The notes under the pieces: generated by a model | Database searches by the model: none | Seen by the model: the letters and a program-made list of their open reading frames with translations, nothing else | Told to the model about the DNA's origin: nothing | Source: Auanema rhodensis | Taxonomy: Eukaryota > Nematoda > Chromadorea > Rhabditida > Rhabditidae | Reading direction: 5' to 3' | Length of the DNA: 64,000 nucleotides | Assembly (NCBI GenBank): GCA_964057225.1 | Contig: OZ059896.1 | Coordinates: 5,394,001 to 5,458,000 of the forward strand | Translations under genes and position numbers: made by a program | Shown: positions 28,764-43,450 of the stretch, piece by piece | Layout: every line of letters begins with the position of its first letter | Numbering within the stretch: the first letter of the stretch is position 1

Positions 28764-31700
28764 TGCATCATTTTTCAAACGATCATAACTTATTTTTATA
28801 TTAAGCGTTTCTCAATGTAGTATAGTGCATTCGATGCGGATTTTTAAGCTGCGTCGATCTGTACTATCAGATTTGCGCTAGCTTGAAAATGCACCGAGAT
28901 ATGAACTGATATAAGTTCACACTTATATCCTCGATTTTCACCCTGAAGAATTAATTTTTTCGTTGAATAACATTGTCCATCGTTTTTGCCTCGAAAAAAG
29001 GAATCTAAAAACATCTACTTTTCGCTAAATTATTTTGAAATTTTTCGAAAAAATTTTTGTCAAAATGTTTTTGGAAGCAATTTTGAGTGTACATGGAAAC
29101 TCAACATACACTATTGCATCATTTTTCAAACGATCATAACTAATTTTTGTATTAAGCTTTTCTTAATGTAGTATAGTGCATTCGATGCGGATTTTTAAGC
29201 TGCGTCGATCTGTACTATCAGATTTGCGCTAGCTTGAAAATGCACCGAGATATGAACTGATATAAGTTCACACTTATATCCTCGATTTTCACCCTGAAGA
29301 ATTAATTTTTTCGTTGAATTACATTGTCCATCGTTTTTGCCTTGAAAAAAGGAATCTAAAAACATCTACTTTTCGCTAAATTATTTTGAAATTTTTCGAA
29401 AAAATTTTTGTCAAAATGTTTTTGGAAGCAATTTTGAGTGTACATGGAAACTCAACATACACTAATGCATCATTTTTCAAACGATCATAACTAATTTTTG
29501 TATTGAGCGTTTCTCAATGTAGTATAGTGCATTCGATGCGGATTTTTAAGCTGCGTCGATCTGTACTATCAGATTTGCGCTAGCTTGAAAATGCACCGAG
29601 ATATCAACTGATATAAGTTCACACTTATATCCTCGATTTTCACCCTGAAGAATTAATTTTTTCGTTGAATAACATTGTCCATCGTTTTTGCCTTGGAAAA
29701 AGGAATCTAAAAACATCTACTTTTTGCTAAATTATTTTGAAATTTTTCGAAAAAATTTTTGTCAAAATGTTTTTGGAAGCAATTTTGAGTGTACATGGAA
29801 ACTCAACATACACTAATGCATCATTTTTCAAACGATCATAACTAATTTTTGTATTAAGCGTTTCTTAATGTAGTATAGTGCATTCGATGCGGATTTTTAA
29901 GCTGCGTCGATCTGTACTATCAGATTTGCGCTAGCTTGAAAATGCACCGAGATATGAACTGATATAAGTTCACACTTATATCCTCGATTTTCACCCTGAA
30001 GAATTAATTTTTTCGTTGAATTACATTGTCCATCGTTTTTGCCTTGAAAAAAGGAATCTAAAAACATCTACTTTTCGCTAAATTATTTTGAAATTTTTCG
30101 AAAAAATTTTTGTCAAAATGTTTTTGGAAGCAATTTTGAGTGTACATGGAAACTCAACATACACTAATGCATCATTTTTCAAACGATCATAACTATTTTT
30201 TGTATTAAGCGTTTCTCAATGTAGTATAGTGCATTCGATGCGGATTTTTAAGCTGCGTCGATCTGTACTATCAGATTTGCGCTAGCTTGAAAATGCACCG
30301 AGATATCAACTGATATAAGTTCACACTTATATCCTCGATTTTCACCCTGAAGAATTAATTTTTTCGTTGAATAACATTGTCCATCGTTTTTGCCTCGAAA
30401 AAAGGAATCTAAAAACATCTACTTTTCGCTAAATTATTTTGAAAATTTTCGAAAAAATTTTTGTCAAAATGTTTTTGGAAGCAATTTTGAGTGTACATGG
30501 AAACTCAACATACACTAATGCATCATTTTTCAAACGATCATAACTAATTTTTGTATTAAGCGTTTCTCAATGTAGTATAGTGCATTCGATGCGGATTTTT
30601 AAGCTGCGTCGATCTGTACTATCAGATTTGCGCTAGCTTGAAAATGCACCGAGATATGAACTGATATAAGTTCACACTTATATCCTCGATTTTCACCCTG
30701 AAGAATTAATTTTTTCGTTGAATTACATTGTCCATCGTTTTTGCCTTGAAAAAAGGAATCTAAAAACATCTACTTTTCGCTAAATTATTTTGAAATTTTT
30801 CGAAAAAATTTTTGTCAAAATGTTTTTGGAAGCAATTTTGAGTGTACATGGAAACTCAACATACACTATTGCATCATTTTTCAAACGATCATAACTAATT
30901 TTTGTATTAAGCTTTTCTTAATGTAGTATAGTGCATTCGATGCGGATTTTTAAGCTGCGTCGATCTGTACTATCAGATTTGCGCTAGCTTGAAAATGCAC
31001 CGAGATATGAACTGATATAAGTTCACACTTATATCCTCGATTTTCACCCTGAAGAATTAATTTTTTCGTTGAATTACATTGTCCATCGTTTTTGCCTTGA
31101 AAAAAGGAATCTAAAAACATCTACTTTTCGCTAAATTATTTTGAAATTTTTCGAAAAAATTTTTGTCAAAATGTTTTTGGAAGCAATTTTGAGTGTACAT
31201 GGAAACTCAACATACACTAATGCATCATTTTTCAAACGATCATAACTAATTTTTGTATTAAGCGTTTCTCAATGTAGTATAGTGCATTCGATGCGGATTT
31301 TTAAGCTGCGTCGATCTGTGTTATCAGATTTCCGCTAGCTTGAAAATGCACCGAGATATCAACTGATATAAGTTCACACCTATATCCTCGATTTTCACCC
31401 TGAAGAATTAATTTTTTCGTTGAAAAACATTGTCCATCGTTTTTGCCTTGAAAAAAGGAATCTAAAAACATCTACTTTTTGCTAAATTATTTTGAAATTT
31501 TTCGGGAAAATTTTTGTCAAAATGTTTTTGGAAGCAATGTTGAGTGTACATGGAAACTCAACATACACTAATGCATCATTTTTCAAACGATCATAACTAA
31601 TTTTTGTATTAAGCTTTTCTTAATGTAGTATAGTGCATTCGATGCGGATTTTTAAGCTGCGTCGATCTGTGTTATCAGATTTGCGCTAGCTTGAAAATGC

Positions 31701-34700
31701 ACCGAGATATCAACTGATATAAGTTCACACCTATATCCTCGATTTTCACCCTGAAGAATTAATTTTTTCGTTGAATTACATTGTCCATCGTTTTTACCTC
31801 GAAAAAAGGAATCTAAAAACATCTACTTTTCGCTAAATTATTTCGAAATTTTTCGAAAAAATTTTTGTCAAAATGTTTTTGGAAGCAATTTTGAGTGTAC
31901 ATGGAAACTCAACATACACTATTGCATCATTTTTCAAACGATCATAACTAATTTTTGTATTAAGCTTTTCTTAATGTAGTATAGTGCATTCGATGCGGAT
32001 TTTTAAGCTGCGTCGATCTGTACTATCAGATTTGCGCTAGCTGGAAAATGCACCGAGATATCAACTGATATAAGTTCACACTTATATCCTCGATTTTCAC
32101 CCTGAAGAATTAATTTTTTCGTTGAATTACATTGTCCATCGTTTTTGCCTTGAAAAAAGGAATCTAAAAACATCTACTTTTCGCTAAATTATTTTGAAAT
32201 TTTTCGAAAAAATTTTTGTCAAAATGTTTTTGGAAGCAATTTTGAGTGTACATGGAAACTCAACATACACTAATGCATCATTTTTCAAACGATCATAACT
32301 TATTTTTGTATTAAGCGTTTCTCAATGTAGTATAGTGCATTAGATGCGGATTTTTAAGCTGCGTCGATCTGTACTATCAGATTTGCGCTAGCTTGAAAAT
32401 GCACCGAGATATCAACTGATATAAGTTCACACTTATATCCTCGATTTTCACCCTGAAGAATTAATTTTTTCGTTGAATAACATTGTCCATCGTTTTTGCC
32501 TCAAAAAAAGGAATCTAGAAACATCTACTTTTCGCTAAATTATTTTGAAATTTTTCGAAAAAATTTTTGTCAAAATGTTTTTGGAAGCAATTTTGAGTGT
32601 ACATGGAAACTCAACATACACTAATGCATCATTTTTCAAACGATCATAACTAATTTTTGTATTAAGCTTTTCTTAATGTAGTATAGTGCATTCGATGCGG
32701 ATTTTTAAGCTGCGTCGATCTGTACTATCAGATTTGCGCTAGCTGGAAAATGCACCGAGATATGAACTGATATAAGTTCACACTTATATCCTCGATTTTC
32801 ACCCTGAAGAATTAATTTTTTCGTTGAATTACATTGTCCATCGTTTTTGCCTTGAAAAAAGGAATCTAAAAACATCTACTTTTCGCTAAATTATTTTGAA
32901 ATTTTTCGAAAAAATTTTTGTCAAAATGTTTTTGGAAGCAATTTTGAGTGTACATGGAAACTCAACATACACTAATGCATCATTTTTCAAACGATCATAA
33001 CTTATTTTTGTATTAAGCGTTTCTCAATGTAGTATAGTGCATTAGATGCGGATTTTTAAGCTGCGTCGATCTGTACTATCAGATTTGCGCTAGCTTGAAA
33101 ATGCACCGAGATATCAACTGATATAAGTTCACACTTATATCCTCGATTTTCACCCTGAAGAATTAATTTTTTCGTTGAATAACATTGTCCATCGTTTTTG
33201 CCTCAAAAAAAGGAATCTAAAAACATCTACTTTTCGCTAAATTATTTTGAAATTTTTCGAAAAAATTTTTGTCAAAATGTTTTTGGAAGCAATTTTGAGT
33301 GTACATGGAAACTCAACATACACTAATGCATCATTTTTCAAACGATCATAACTAATTTTTGTATTAAGCGTTTCTCAATGTAGTATAGTGCATTCGATGA
33401 GGATTTTTAAGCTGCGTCGATCTGTGTTATCAGATTTCCGCTAGCTTAAAAATGCACCGAGATATCAACTGATATAAGTTCACACCTATATCCTCGATTT
33501 TCACCCTGAAGAATTAATTTTTTCGTTGAATAACATTGTCCATCGTTTTTGCCTTGAAAAAAGGAATCTAAAAACATCTACTTTTTGCTAAATTATTTTG
33601 AAATTTTTCGAAAAAATTTTTGTCAAAATGTTTTTGGAAGCAATGTTGAGTGTACATGGAAACTCAACATACACTAATGCATCATTTTTCAAACGATCAT
33701 AACTAATTTTTGTATTAAGCTTTTCTTAATGTAGTATAGTGCATTCGATGCGGATTTTTAAGCTGCGTCGATCTGTACTATCAGATTTGCGCTAGCTGGA
33801 AAATGCACCGAGATATGAACTGATATAAGTTCACACTTATATCCTCGATTTTCACCCTGAAGAATTAATTTTTTCGTTGAATTACATTGTCCATCGTTTT
33901 TGCCTTGAAAAAAGGAATCTAAAAACATCTACTTTTCGCTAAATTATTTTGAAATTTTTCGAAAAAATTTTTGTCAAAATGTTTTTGGAAGCAATTTTGA
34001 GTGTACATGGAAACTCAACATACACTAATGCATCATTTTTCAAACGATCATAACTTATTTTTGTATTAAGCGTTTCTCAATGTAGTATAGTGCATTAGAT
34101 GCGGATTTTTAAGCTGCGTCGATCTGTACTATCAGATTTGCGCTAGCTTGAAAATGCACCGAGATATCAACTGATATAAGTTCACACTTATATCCTCGAT
34201 TTTCACCCTGAAGAATTAATTTTTTCGTTGAATAACATTGTCCATCGTTTTTGCCTCAAAAAAAGGAATCTAAAAACATCTACTTTTCGCTAAATTATTT
34301 TGAAATTTTTCGAAAAAATTTTTGTCAAAATGTTTTTGGAAGCAATGTTGAGTGTACATGGAAACTCAACATACACTAATGCATCATTTTTCAAACGATC
34401 ATAACTAATTTTTGTATTAAGCTTTTCTTAATGTAGTATAGTGCATTCGATGCGGATTTTTAAGCTGCGTCGATCTGTGTTATCAGATTTCCGCTAGCTT
34501 AAAAATGCACCGAGATATCAACTGATATAAGTTCACACCTATATCCTCGATTTTCACCCTGAAGAATTAATTTTTTCGTTGAATAACATTGTCCATCGTT
34601 TTTGCCTTGAAAAAAGGAATCTAAAAACATCTACTTTTTGCTAAATTATTTTGAAATTTTTCGAAAAAATTTTTGTCAAAATGTTTTTGGAAGCAATGTT

Positions 34701-37700
34701 GAGTGTACATGGAAACTCAACATACACTAATGCATCATTTTTCAAACGATCATAACTAATTTTTGTATTAAGCTTTTCTTAATGTAGTATAGTGCATTCG
34801 ATGCGGACTTTTAAGCTGCGTCGATCTGTGTTATCAGATTTGCGCTAGCTTAAAAATGCACCGAGATATCAACTGATATAAGTTCACACATATATCCTCG
34901 ATTTTCACCCTGAAGAATTAATTTTTTCGTTGAATAACATTGTCCATCGTTTTTGCCTTGAAAAAAGGAATCTAAAAACATCTACTTTTTGCTAAATTAT
35001 TTTGAAATTTTTCGAAAAAATTTTTGTCAAAATGTTTTTGGAAGCAATTTTGAGTGTACATGGAAACTCAACATACACTATTGCATCATTTTTCAAACGA
35101 TCATAACTAATTTTTGTATTAAGCTTTTCTTAATGTAGTATAGTGCATTCGATGCGGATTTTTAAGCTGCGTCGATCTGTACTATCAGATTTGCGCTAGC
35201 TTGAAAATGCACCGAGATATGAACTGATATAAGTTCACACTTATATCCTCGATTTTCACCCTGAAGAATTAATTTTTTCGTTGAATAACATTGTCCATCG
35301 TTTTTGCCTTGAAAAAAGGAATCTAAAAACATCTACTTTTCGCTAAATTATTTTGAAATTTTTCGAAAAAATTTTTGTCAAAATGTTTTTGGAAGCAATG
35401 TTGAGTGTACATGGAAACTCAACATACACTAATGCATCATTTTTCAAACGATCATAACTAATTTTTGTATTAAGCTTTTCTTAATGTAGTATAGTGCATT
35501 CGATGCGGACTTTTAAGCTGCGTCGATCTGTGTTATCAGATTTGCGCTAGCTTAAAAATGCACCGAGATATCAACTGATATAAGTTCACACCTATATCCT
35601 CGATTTTCACCCTGAAGAATTAATTTTTTCGTTGAATAACATTGTCCATCGTTTTTGCCTTGAAAAAAGGAATCTAAAAACATCTACTTTTTGCTAAATT
35701 ATTTTGAAATTTTTCGAAAAAATTTTTGTCAAAATGTTTTTGGAAGCAATTTTGAGTGTACATGGAAACTCAACATACACTAATGCATCATTTTTCAAAC
35801 GATCATAACTAATTTTTGTATTAAGCTTTTCTTAATGTAGTATAGTGCATTCGATGCGGATTTTTAAGCTGCGTCGATCTGTGTTATCAGATTTGCGCTA
35901 GCTTGAAAATGCACCGAGATATCAACTGATATAAGTTCACACCTATATCCTCGATTTTCACCCTGAAGAATTAATTTTTTCGTTGAATTACATTGTCCAT
36001 CGTTTTTGCCTCAAAAAAAGGAATCTAAAAACATCTACTTTTCGCTAAATTATTCTGAAATTTTTCGAAAAAATTTTTGTCAAAATGTTTTTGGAAGCAA
36101 TTTTGAGTGTACATGGAAACTCAACATACACTATTGCATCATTTTTCAAACGATCATAACTAATTTTTGTATTAAGCTTTTCTTAATGTAGTATAGTGCA
36201 TTCGATGCGGATTTTTAAGCTGCGTCGATCTGTACTATCAGATTTGCGCTAGCTTGAAAATGCACCGAGATATGAACTGATATAAGTTCACACTTATATC
36301 CTCGATTTTCACCCTGAAGAATTAATTTTTTCGTTGAATTACATTGTCCATCGTTTTTGCCTTAAAAAAAGGAATCTAAAAACATCTACTTTTCGCTAAA
36401 TTATTTTGAAATTTTTCGAAAAAATTTTTGTCAAAATGTTTTTGGAAGCAATTTTGAGTGTACATGGAAACTCAACATACACTAATGCATCATTTTTCAA
36501 ACGATCATAACTAATTTTTGTATTAAGCTTTTCTTAATGTAGTATAGTGCATTCGATGCGGATTTTTAAGCTGCGTCGATCTGTGTTATCAGATTTCCGC
36601 TAGCTTAAAAATGCACCGAGATATCAACTGATATAAGTTCACACCTATATCCTCGATTTTCACCCTGAAGAATTAATTTTTTCGTTGAATAACATTGTCC
36701 ATCGTTTTTGCCTTGAAAAAAGGAATCTAAAAACATCTACTTTTTGCTAAATTATTTTGAAATTTTTCGAAAAAATTTTTGTCAAAATGTTTTTGGAAGC
36801 AATTTTGAGTGTACATGGAAACTCAACATACACTAATGCATCATTTTTCAAACGATCATAACTAATTTTTGTATTAAGCTTTTCTTAATGTAGTATAGTG
36901 CATTCGATGCGGATTTTTAAGCTGCGTCGATCTGTGTTATCAGATTTGCGCTAGCTTGAAAATGCACCGAGATATCAACTGATATAAGTTCACACCTATA
37001 TCCTCGATTTTCACCCTGAAAAATTAATTTTTTCGTTGAATTACATTGTCCATCGTTTTTGCCTCGAAAAAAGGAATCTAAAAACATCTACTTTTCGCTA
37101 AATTATTTTGAAATTTTTCGAAAAAATTTTTGTCAAAATGTTTTTGGAAGCAATTTTGAGTGTACATGGAAACTCAACATACACTATTGCATGATTTTTC
37201 AAACGATCATAACTAATTTTTGTATTAAGCTTTTCTTAATGTAGTATAGTGCATTCGATGCGGATTTTTAAGCTGCGTCGATCTGTACTATCAGATTTGC
37301 GATAGCTTGAAAATGCACCGAGATATGAACTGATATAAGTTCACACTTATATCCTCGATTTTCACCCTGAAGAATTAATTTTTTCGTTGAATTACATTGT
37401 CCATCGTTTTTGCCTTAAAAAAAGGAATCTAAAAACATCTACTTTTCGCTAAATTATTTTGAAATTTTTCGAAAAAATTTTTGTCAAAATGTTTTTGGAA
37501 GCAATTTTGAGTGTACATGGAAACTCAACATACACTAATGCATCATTTTTCAAACGATCATAACTAATTTTTGTATTAAGCGTTTCTCAATGTAGTATAG
37601 TGCATTAGATGCGGATTTTTAAGCTGCGTCGATCTGTACTATCAGATTTGCGCTAGCTTGAAAATGCACCGAGATATCAACTGATATAAGTTCACACTTA

Positions 37701-40655
37701 TACCCTCGATTTTCACCCTGAAGAATTAATTTTTTCGTTGAATAACATTGTCCATCGTTTTTGCCTCGAAAAAAGGAATCTAAAAACATCTACTTTTCGC
37801 TAAATTATTTTGAAATTTTTCGAAAAAATTTTTGTCAAAATGTTTTTGGAAGCAATTTTGAGTGTACATGGAAACTCAACATACACTAATGCATCATTTT
37901 TCAAACGATCATAACTAATTTTTGTATTAAGCGTTTCTCAATGTAGTATAGTGCATTCGATGAGGATTTTTAAGCTGCGTCGATCTGTGTTATCAGATTT
38001 CCGCTAGCTTAAAAATGCACCGAGATATCAACTGATATAAGTTCACACCTATATCCTCGATTTTCACCCTGAAGAATTAATTTTTTCGTTGAATAACATT
38101 GTCCATCGTTTTTGCCTTAAAAAAAGGAATCTAAAAACATCTACTTTTCGCTAAATTATTTTGAAATTTTTCGAAAAAATTTTTGTCAAAATGTTTTTGG
38201 AAGCAATTTTGAGTGTACATGGGAACTCAACATACACTAATGCATCATTTTTCAAACGATCATAACTAATTTTTGTATTAAGCGTTTCTCAATGTAGTAT
38301 AGTGCATTCGATGCGGATTTTTAAGCTGCGTCGATCTGTACTATCAGATTTGCGCTAGCTTGAAAATGCACCGAGATATCAACTGATATAAGTTCACACT
38401 TATATCCTCGATTTTCACCCTGAAGAATTAATTTTTTCGTTGAATAACATTGTCCATCGTTTTTGCCTCGAAAAAAGGAATCTAAAAACATCTACTTTTC
38501 GCTAAATTATTTTGAAATTTTTCGAAAAAATTTTTGTCAAAATGTTTTTGGAAGCAATTTTGAGTGTACATGGAAACTCAACATACACTAATGCATCATT
38601 TTTCAAACGATCATAACTAATTTTTGTATTAAGCGTTTCTCAATGTAGTATAGTGCATTCGATGAGGATTTTTAAGCTGCGTCGATCTGTGTTATCAGAT
38701 TTCCGCTAGCTTAAAAATGCACCGAGATATCAACTGATATAAGTTCACACCTATATCCTCGATTTTCACCCTGAAGAATTAATTTTTTCGTTGAATAACA
38801 TTGTCCATCGTTTTTGCCTTGAAAAAAGGAATCTAAAAACATCTACTTTTTGCTAAATTATTTTGAAATTTTTCGAAAAAATTTTTGTCAAAATGTTTTT
38901 GGAAGCAATGTTGAGTGTACATGGAAACTCAACATACACTAATGCATCATTTTTCAAACGATCATAACTTATTTTTGTATTAAGCGTTTCTCAATGTAGT
39001 ATAGTGCATTAGATGCGGATTTTTAAGCTGCGTCGATCTGTACTATCAGATTTGCGCTAGCTTGAAAATGCACCGAGATATCAACTGATATAAGTTCACA
39101 CTTATATTCTCGATTTTCACCCTGAAGAATTAATTTTTTCGTTGAATAACATTGTCCATCGTTTTTGCCTCGAAAAAAGGAATCTAAAAACATCTACTTT
39201 TCGCTAAATTATTTTGAAATTTTTCGAAAAAATTTTTGTCAAAATGTTTTTGGAAGCAATTTTGAGTGTACATGGGAACTCAACATACACTAATGCATCA
39301 TTTTTCAAACGATCATAACTAATTTTTGTATTAAGCGTTTCTCAATGTAGTATAGTGCATTCGATGCGGATTTTTAAGCTGCGTCGATCTGTACTATCAG
39401 ATTTGCGCTAGCTTGAAAATGCACCGAGATATCAACTGATATAAGTTCACACTTATATCCTCGATTTTCACCCTGAAGAATTAATTTTTTCGTTGAATAA
39501 CATTGTCCATCGTTTTTGCCTCAAAAAAAGGAATCTAAAAACATCTACTTTTCGCTAAATTATTTTGAAATTTTTCGAAAAAATTTTTGTCAAAATGTTT
39601 TTGGAAGCAATTTTGAGTGTACATGGAAACTCAACATACACTAATGCATCATTTTTCAAACGATCATAACTAATTTTTGTATTAAGCGTTTCTCAATGTA
39701 GTATAGTGCATTCGATGAGGATTTTTAAGCTGCGTCGATCTGTGTTATCAGATTTCCGCTAGCTTAAAAATGCACCGAGATATCAACTGATATAAGTTCA
39801 CACCTATATCCTCGATTTTCACCCTGAAGAATTAATTTTTTCGTTGAATAACATTGTCCATCGTTTTTGCCTTGAAAAAAGGAATCTAAAAACATCTACT
39901 TTTTGCTAAATTATTTTGAAATTTTTCGAAAAAAGTTTTGTCAAAATGTTTTTGGAAGCAATGTTGAGTGTACATGGAAACTCAACATACACTAATGCAT
40001 CATTTTTCAAACGATCATAACTTATTTTTGTATTAAGCGTTTCTCAATGTAGTATAGTGCATTAGATGCGGATTTTTAAGCTGCGTCGATCTGTACTATC
40101 AGATTTGCGCTAGCTTGAAAATGCACCGAGATATCAACTGATATAAGTTCACACTTATATTCTCGATTTTCACCCTGAAGAATTAATTTTTTCGTTGAAT
40201 AACATTGTCCATCGTTTTTGCCTTGAAAAAAGGAATCTAAAAACATCTACTTTTTGCTAAATTATTTTGAAATTTTTCGGGAAAATTTTTGTCAAAATGT
40301 TTTTGGAAGCAATGTTGAGTGTACATGGAAACTCAACATACACTAATGCATCATTTTTCAAACGATCATAACTAATTTTTGTATTAAGCTTTTCTTAATG
40401 TAGTATAGTGCATTCGATGCGGACTTTTAAGCTGCGTCGATCTGTGTTATCAGATTTGCGCTAGCTTAAAAATGCACCGAGATATCAACTGATATAAGTT
40501 CACACTTATATCCTCGATTTTCACCCTGAAGAATTAATTTTTTCGTTGAATAACATTGTCCATCGTTTTTGCCTTGTAAAAAGGAATCTAAAAACATCTA
40601 CTTTTTGCTAAATTATTTTGAAATTTTTCGAAAAAATTTTTGTCAAAATGTTTTT

Positions 40656-41012
40656 GGAAACAATTTTGAGTGTACATGGAAACTCAACATACACTAATGC
40701 ATCATTTTTCAAACGATCATAACTTATTTTTGTATTAAGCGTTTCTCAATGTAGTATAGTGCATTCGATGCGGATTTTTAAGCTGCGTCGATCTGTACTA
40801 TCAGATTTGCGCTAGCTTGAAAATGCACCGAGATATCAACTGATATAAGTTCACACCTATATCCTCGATTTTCACCCTGAAGAATTAATTTTTTCGTTGA
40901 ATTACATTGTCCATCGTTTTTGCCTCGAAAAAAGGAATCTAAAAACATCTACTTTTTGCTAAATTATTTTGAAATTTTTCGAAAAAATTTTTGTCAAAAT
41001 GTTTTTGGAAAC
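40656..41012 (+). repeat. Adjacent-monomer duplication in satellite A
   Basis: The private variant GGAAACAATTTTG (elsewhere GGAAGCAATTTTG) appears at 40656 and again exactly one monomer later at 41007. This points to a single-monomer duplication of 351 bp. Confidence 0.7.
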
Positions 41013-43450
41013 AATTTTGAGTGTACATGGAAACTCAACATACACTAATGCATCATTTTTCAAACGATCATAACTTATTTTTGTATTAAGCGTTTCTCAA
41101 TGTAGTATAGTGCATTCGATGCGGATTTTTAAGCTGCGTCGATCTGTACTATCAGATTTGCGCTAGCTTGAAAATGCACCGAGATATCAACTGATATAAG
41201 TTCACACCTATATCCTCGATTTTCACCCTGAAGAATTAATTTTTTCGTTGAATTACATTGTCCATCGTTTTTGCCTCGAAAAAAGGAATCTAAAAACATC
41301 TACTTTTTGCTAAATTATTTTGAAATTTTTCGAAAAAATTTTTGTCAAAATGTTTTTGGAAGCAATTTTGAGTGTACATGGAAACTCAACATACACTAAT
41401 GCATCATTTTTCAAACGATCATAACTAATTTTTGTATTAAGCTTTTCTTAATGTAGTATAGTGCATTCGATGCGGATTTTTAAGCTGCGTCGATCTGTGT
41501 TATCAGATTTGCGCTAGCTTAAAAATGCACCGAGATATCAACTGATATAAGTTCACACTTATATCCTCGATTTTCACCCTGAAGAATTAATTTTTTCGTT
41601 GGATAACATTGTCCATCGTTTTTGCCTTGAAAAAAGGAATCTAAAAACATCTACTTTTTGCGAAATTATTTTGAAATTTTTCGAAAAAATTTTTGTCAAA
41701 ATGTTTTTGGAAGCAATTTTGAGTGTACATGGAAACTCAACATACACTAATGCATCATTTTTCAAACGATCATAACTTATTTTTGTATTAAGCGTTTCTC
41801 AATGTAGTATAGTGCATTCGATGCGGACTTTTAAGCTGCGTCGATCTGTGTTATCAGATTTGCGCTAGCTTAAAAATGCACCGAGATATCAACTGATATA
41901 AGTTCACACTTATATCCTCGATTTTCACCCTGAAGAATTAATTTTTTCGTTGAATAACATTGTCCATCGTTTTTGCCTTGTAAAAAGGAATCTAAAAACA
42001 TCTACTTTTTGCTAAATTATTTTGAAATTTTTCGAAAAAATTTTTGTCAAAATGTTTTTGGAAGCAATTTTGAGTGTACATGGAAACTCAACATACACTA
42101 ATGCATCATTTTTCAAACGATCATAACTTATTTTTGTATTAAGCGTTTCTCAATGTAGTATAGTGCATTCGATGCGGACTTTTAAGCTGCGTCGATCTGT
42201 GTTATCAGATTTCCGCTAGCTTAAAAATGCACCGAGATATCAACTGATATAAGTTCACACTTATATCCTCGATTTTCACCCTGAAGAATTAATTTTTTCG
42301 TTGGATAACATTGTCCATCGTTTTTGCCTTGAAAAAAGGAATCTAAAAACATCTACTTTTTGCGAAATTATTTTGAAATTTTTCGAAAAAATTTTTGTCA
42401 AAATGTTTTTGGAAGCAATTTTGAGTGTACATGGAAACTCAACATACACTAATGCATCATTTTTCAAACGATCATAACTTATTTTTGTATTAAGCGTTTC
42501 TCAATGTAGTATAGTGCATTCGATGCGGATTTTTAAGCTGCGTCGATCTGTACTATCAGATTTGCGCTAGCTTGAAAATGCACCGAGATATCAACTGATA
42601 TAAGTTCACACTTATATCCTCGATTTTCACCCTGAAGAATTAATTTTTTCGTTGAATAACATTGTCCATCGTTTTTGCCTCAAAAAAAGGAATCTAAAAA
42701 CATCTACTTTTCGCTAAATTATTTCGAAATTTTTCGAAAAAATTTTTGTCAAAATGTTTTTGGAAGCAATTTTGAGTGTACATGGAAACTCAACATACAC
42801 TAATGCATCATTTTCCAAACGATCATAACTAATTTTTGTGATGAGCGTTTCTCCATGTAGTATAATGCATTCGATGCGGATTTTTAAGCTGCGTCGATCT
42901 GTGTTATCAGATTTGCGCTAGCTTAAAAATGCACCGAGATATCAACTGATATAAGTTCACACTTATATCCTCGATTTTCACCCTGAAGAATTAATTTTTT
43001 CGTTGAATAACATTGTCCATCGTTTTTGCCTTGAAAAAAGGAATCTAAAAACATCTACTTTTTGCTAAATTATTTTGAAATTTTTCGAAAAAATTTTTGT
43101 CAAAATGTTTTTGGAAGCAATTTTGAGTGTACATGGAAACTCAACATACACTAATGCATCATTTTTCAAACGATCATAACTAATTTTTGTATTAAGCGTT
43201 TCTCAATGTAGTATAGTGCATTCGATGCGGACTTTTAAGCTGCGTCGATCTGTGTTATCAGATTTCCGCTAGCTTAAAAATGCACCGAGATATCAACTGA
43301 TATAAGTTCACAATTATATCCTCGATTTTCACCCTGAAGAATTAATTTTTTCGTTGGATAACATTGTCCATCGTTTTTGCCTCAAAAAAAGGAATCTAAA
43401 AACATCTACTTTTTGCGAAATTATTTTGAAATTTTTCGAAAAAATTTTGT

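Larger units (their letters stand above)
1..31300 (+). repeat. Satellite A, homogeneous part of forward 351-bp array
   Basis: About 89 head-to-tail copies of a 351-bp monomer with no interruption, and array sequence already at base 1. Recognisable landmarks in each copy, in order: ATGCGGATTTTTAAGCTGCG, TGTACTATCAG, GCGCTAGCTTG, a GATATAAG dyad, CCCTGAAGAATTAA, TTTCGTTGAAT, the palindrome TTTTTCGAAAAA, and TGTACATGGAAACTCAAC. Copies differ at a small set of recurring sites (GAATTACATTG, GAATTACACTG or GAATAACATTG; GCCTTG, GCCTCG or GCCTCA; AAGCGTTTCTCAAT or AAGCTTTTCTTAAT; ATGAACTG or ATCAACTG). These combine in irregular 2-, 3- and 4-monomer patterns. No gene, transposon or other insertion was seen. 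Open frames of 61 codons start with TTG inside the monomer and are by-products of the repeat. Satellite identity and period are certain; chromosomal role is unknown. Confidence 0.97.

Noticed and set aside
3714-37244. Recurring 61-codon forward frames (MPQKKESKN type) in satellite A
   Set aside because: All start with TTG, lie within one monomer, appear only in copies with GCCTCAAAAAAAGG or GCCTCG plus CACTATTGCATC, and have no promoter or conserved context. They are by-products of the repeat.
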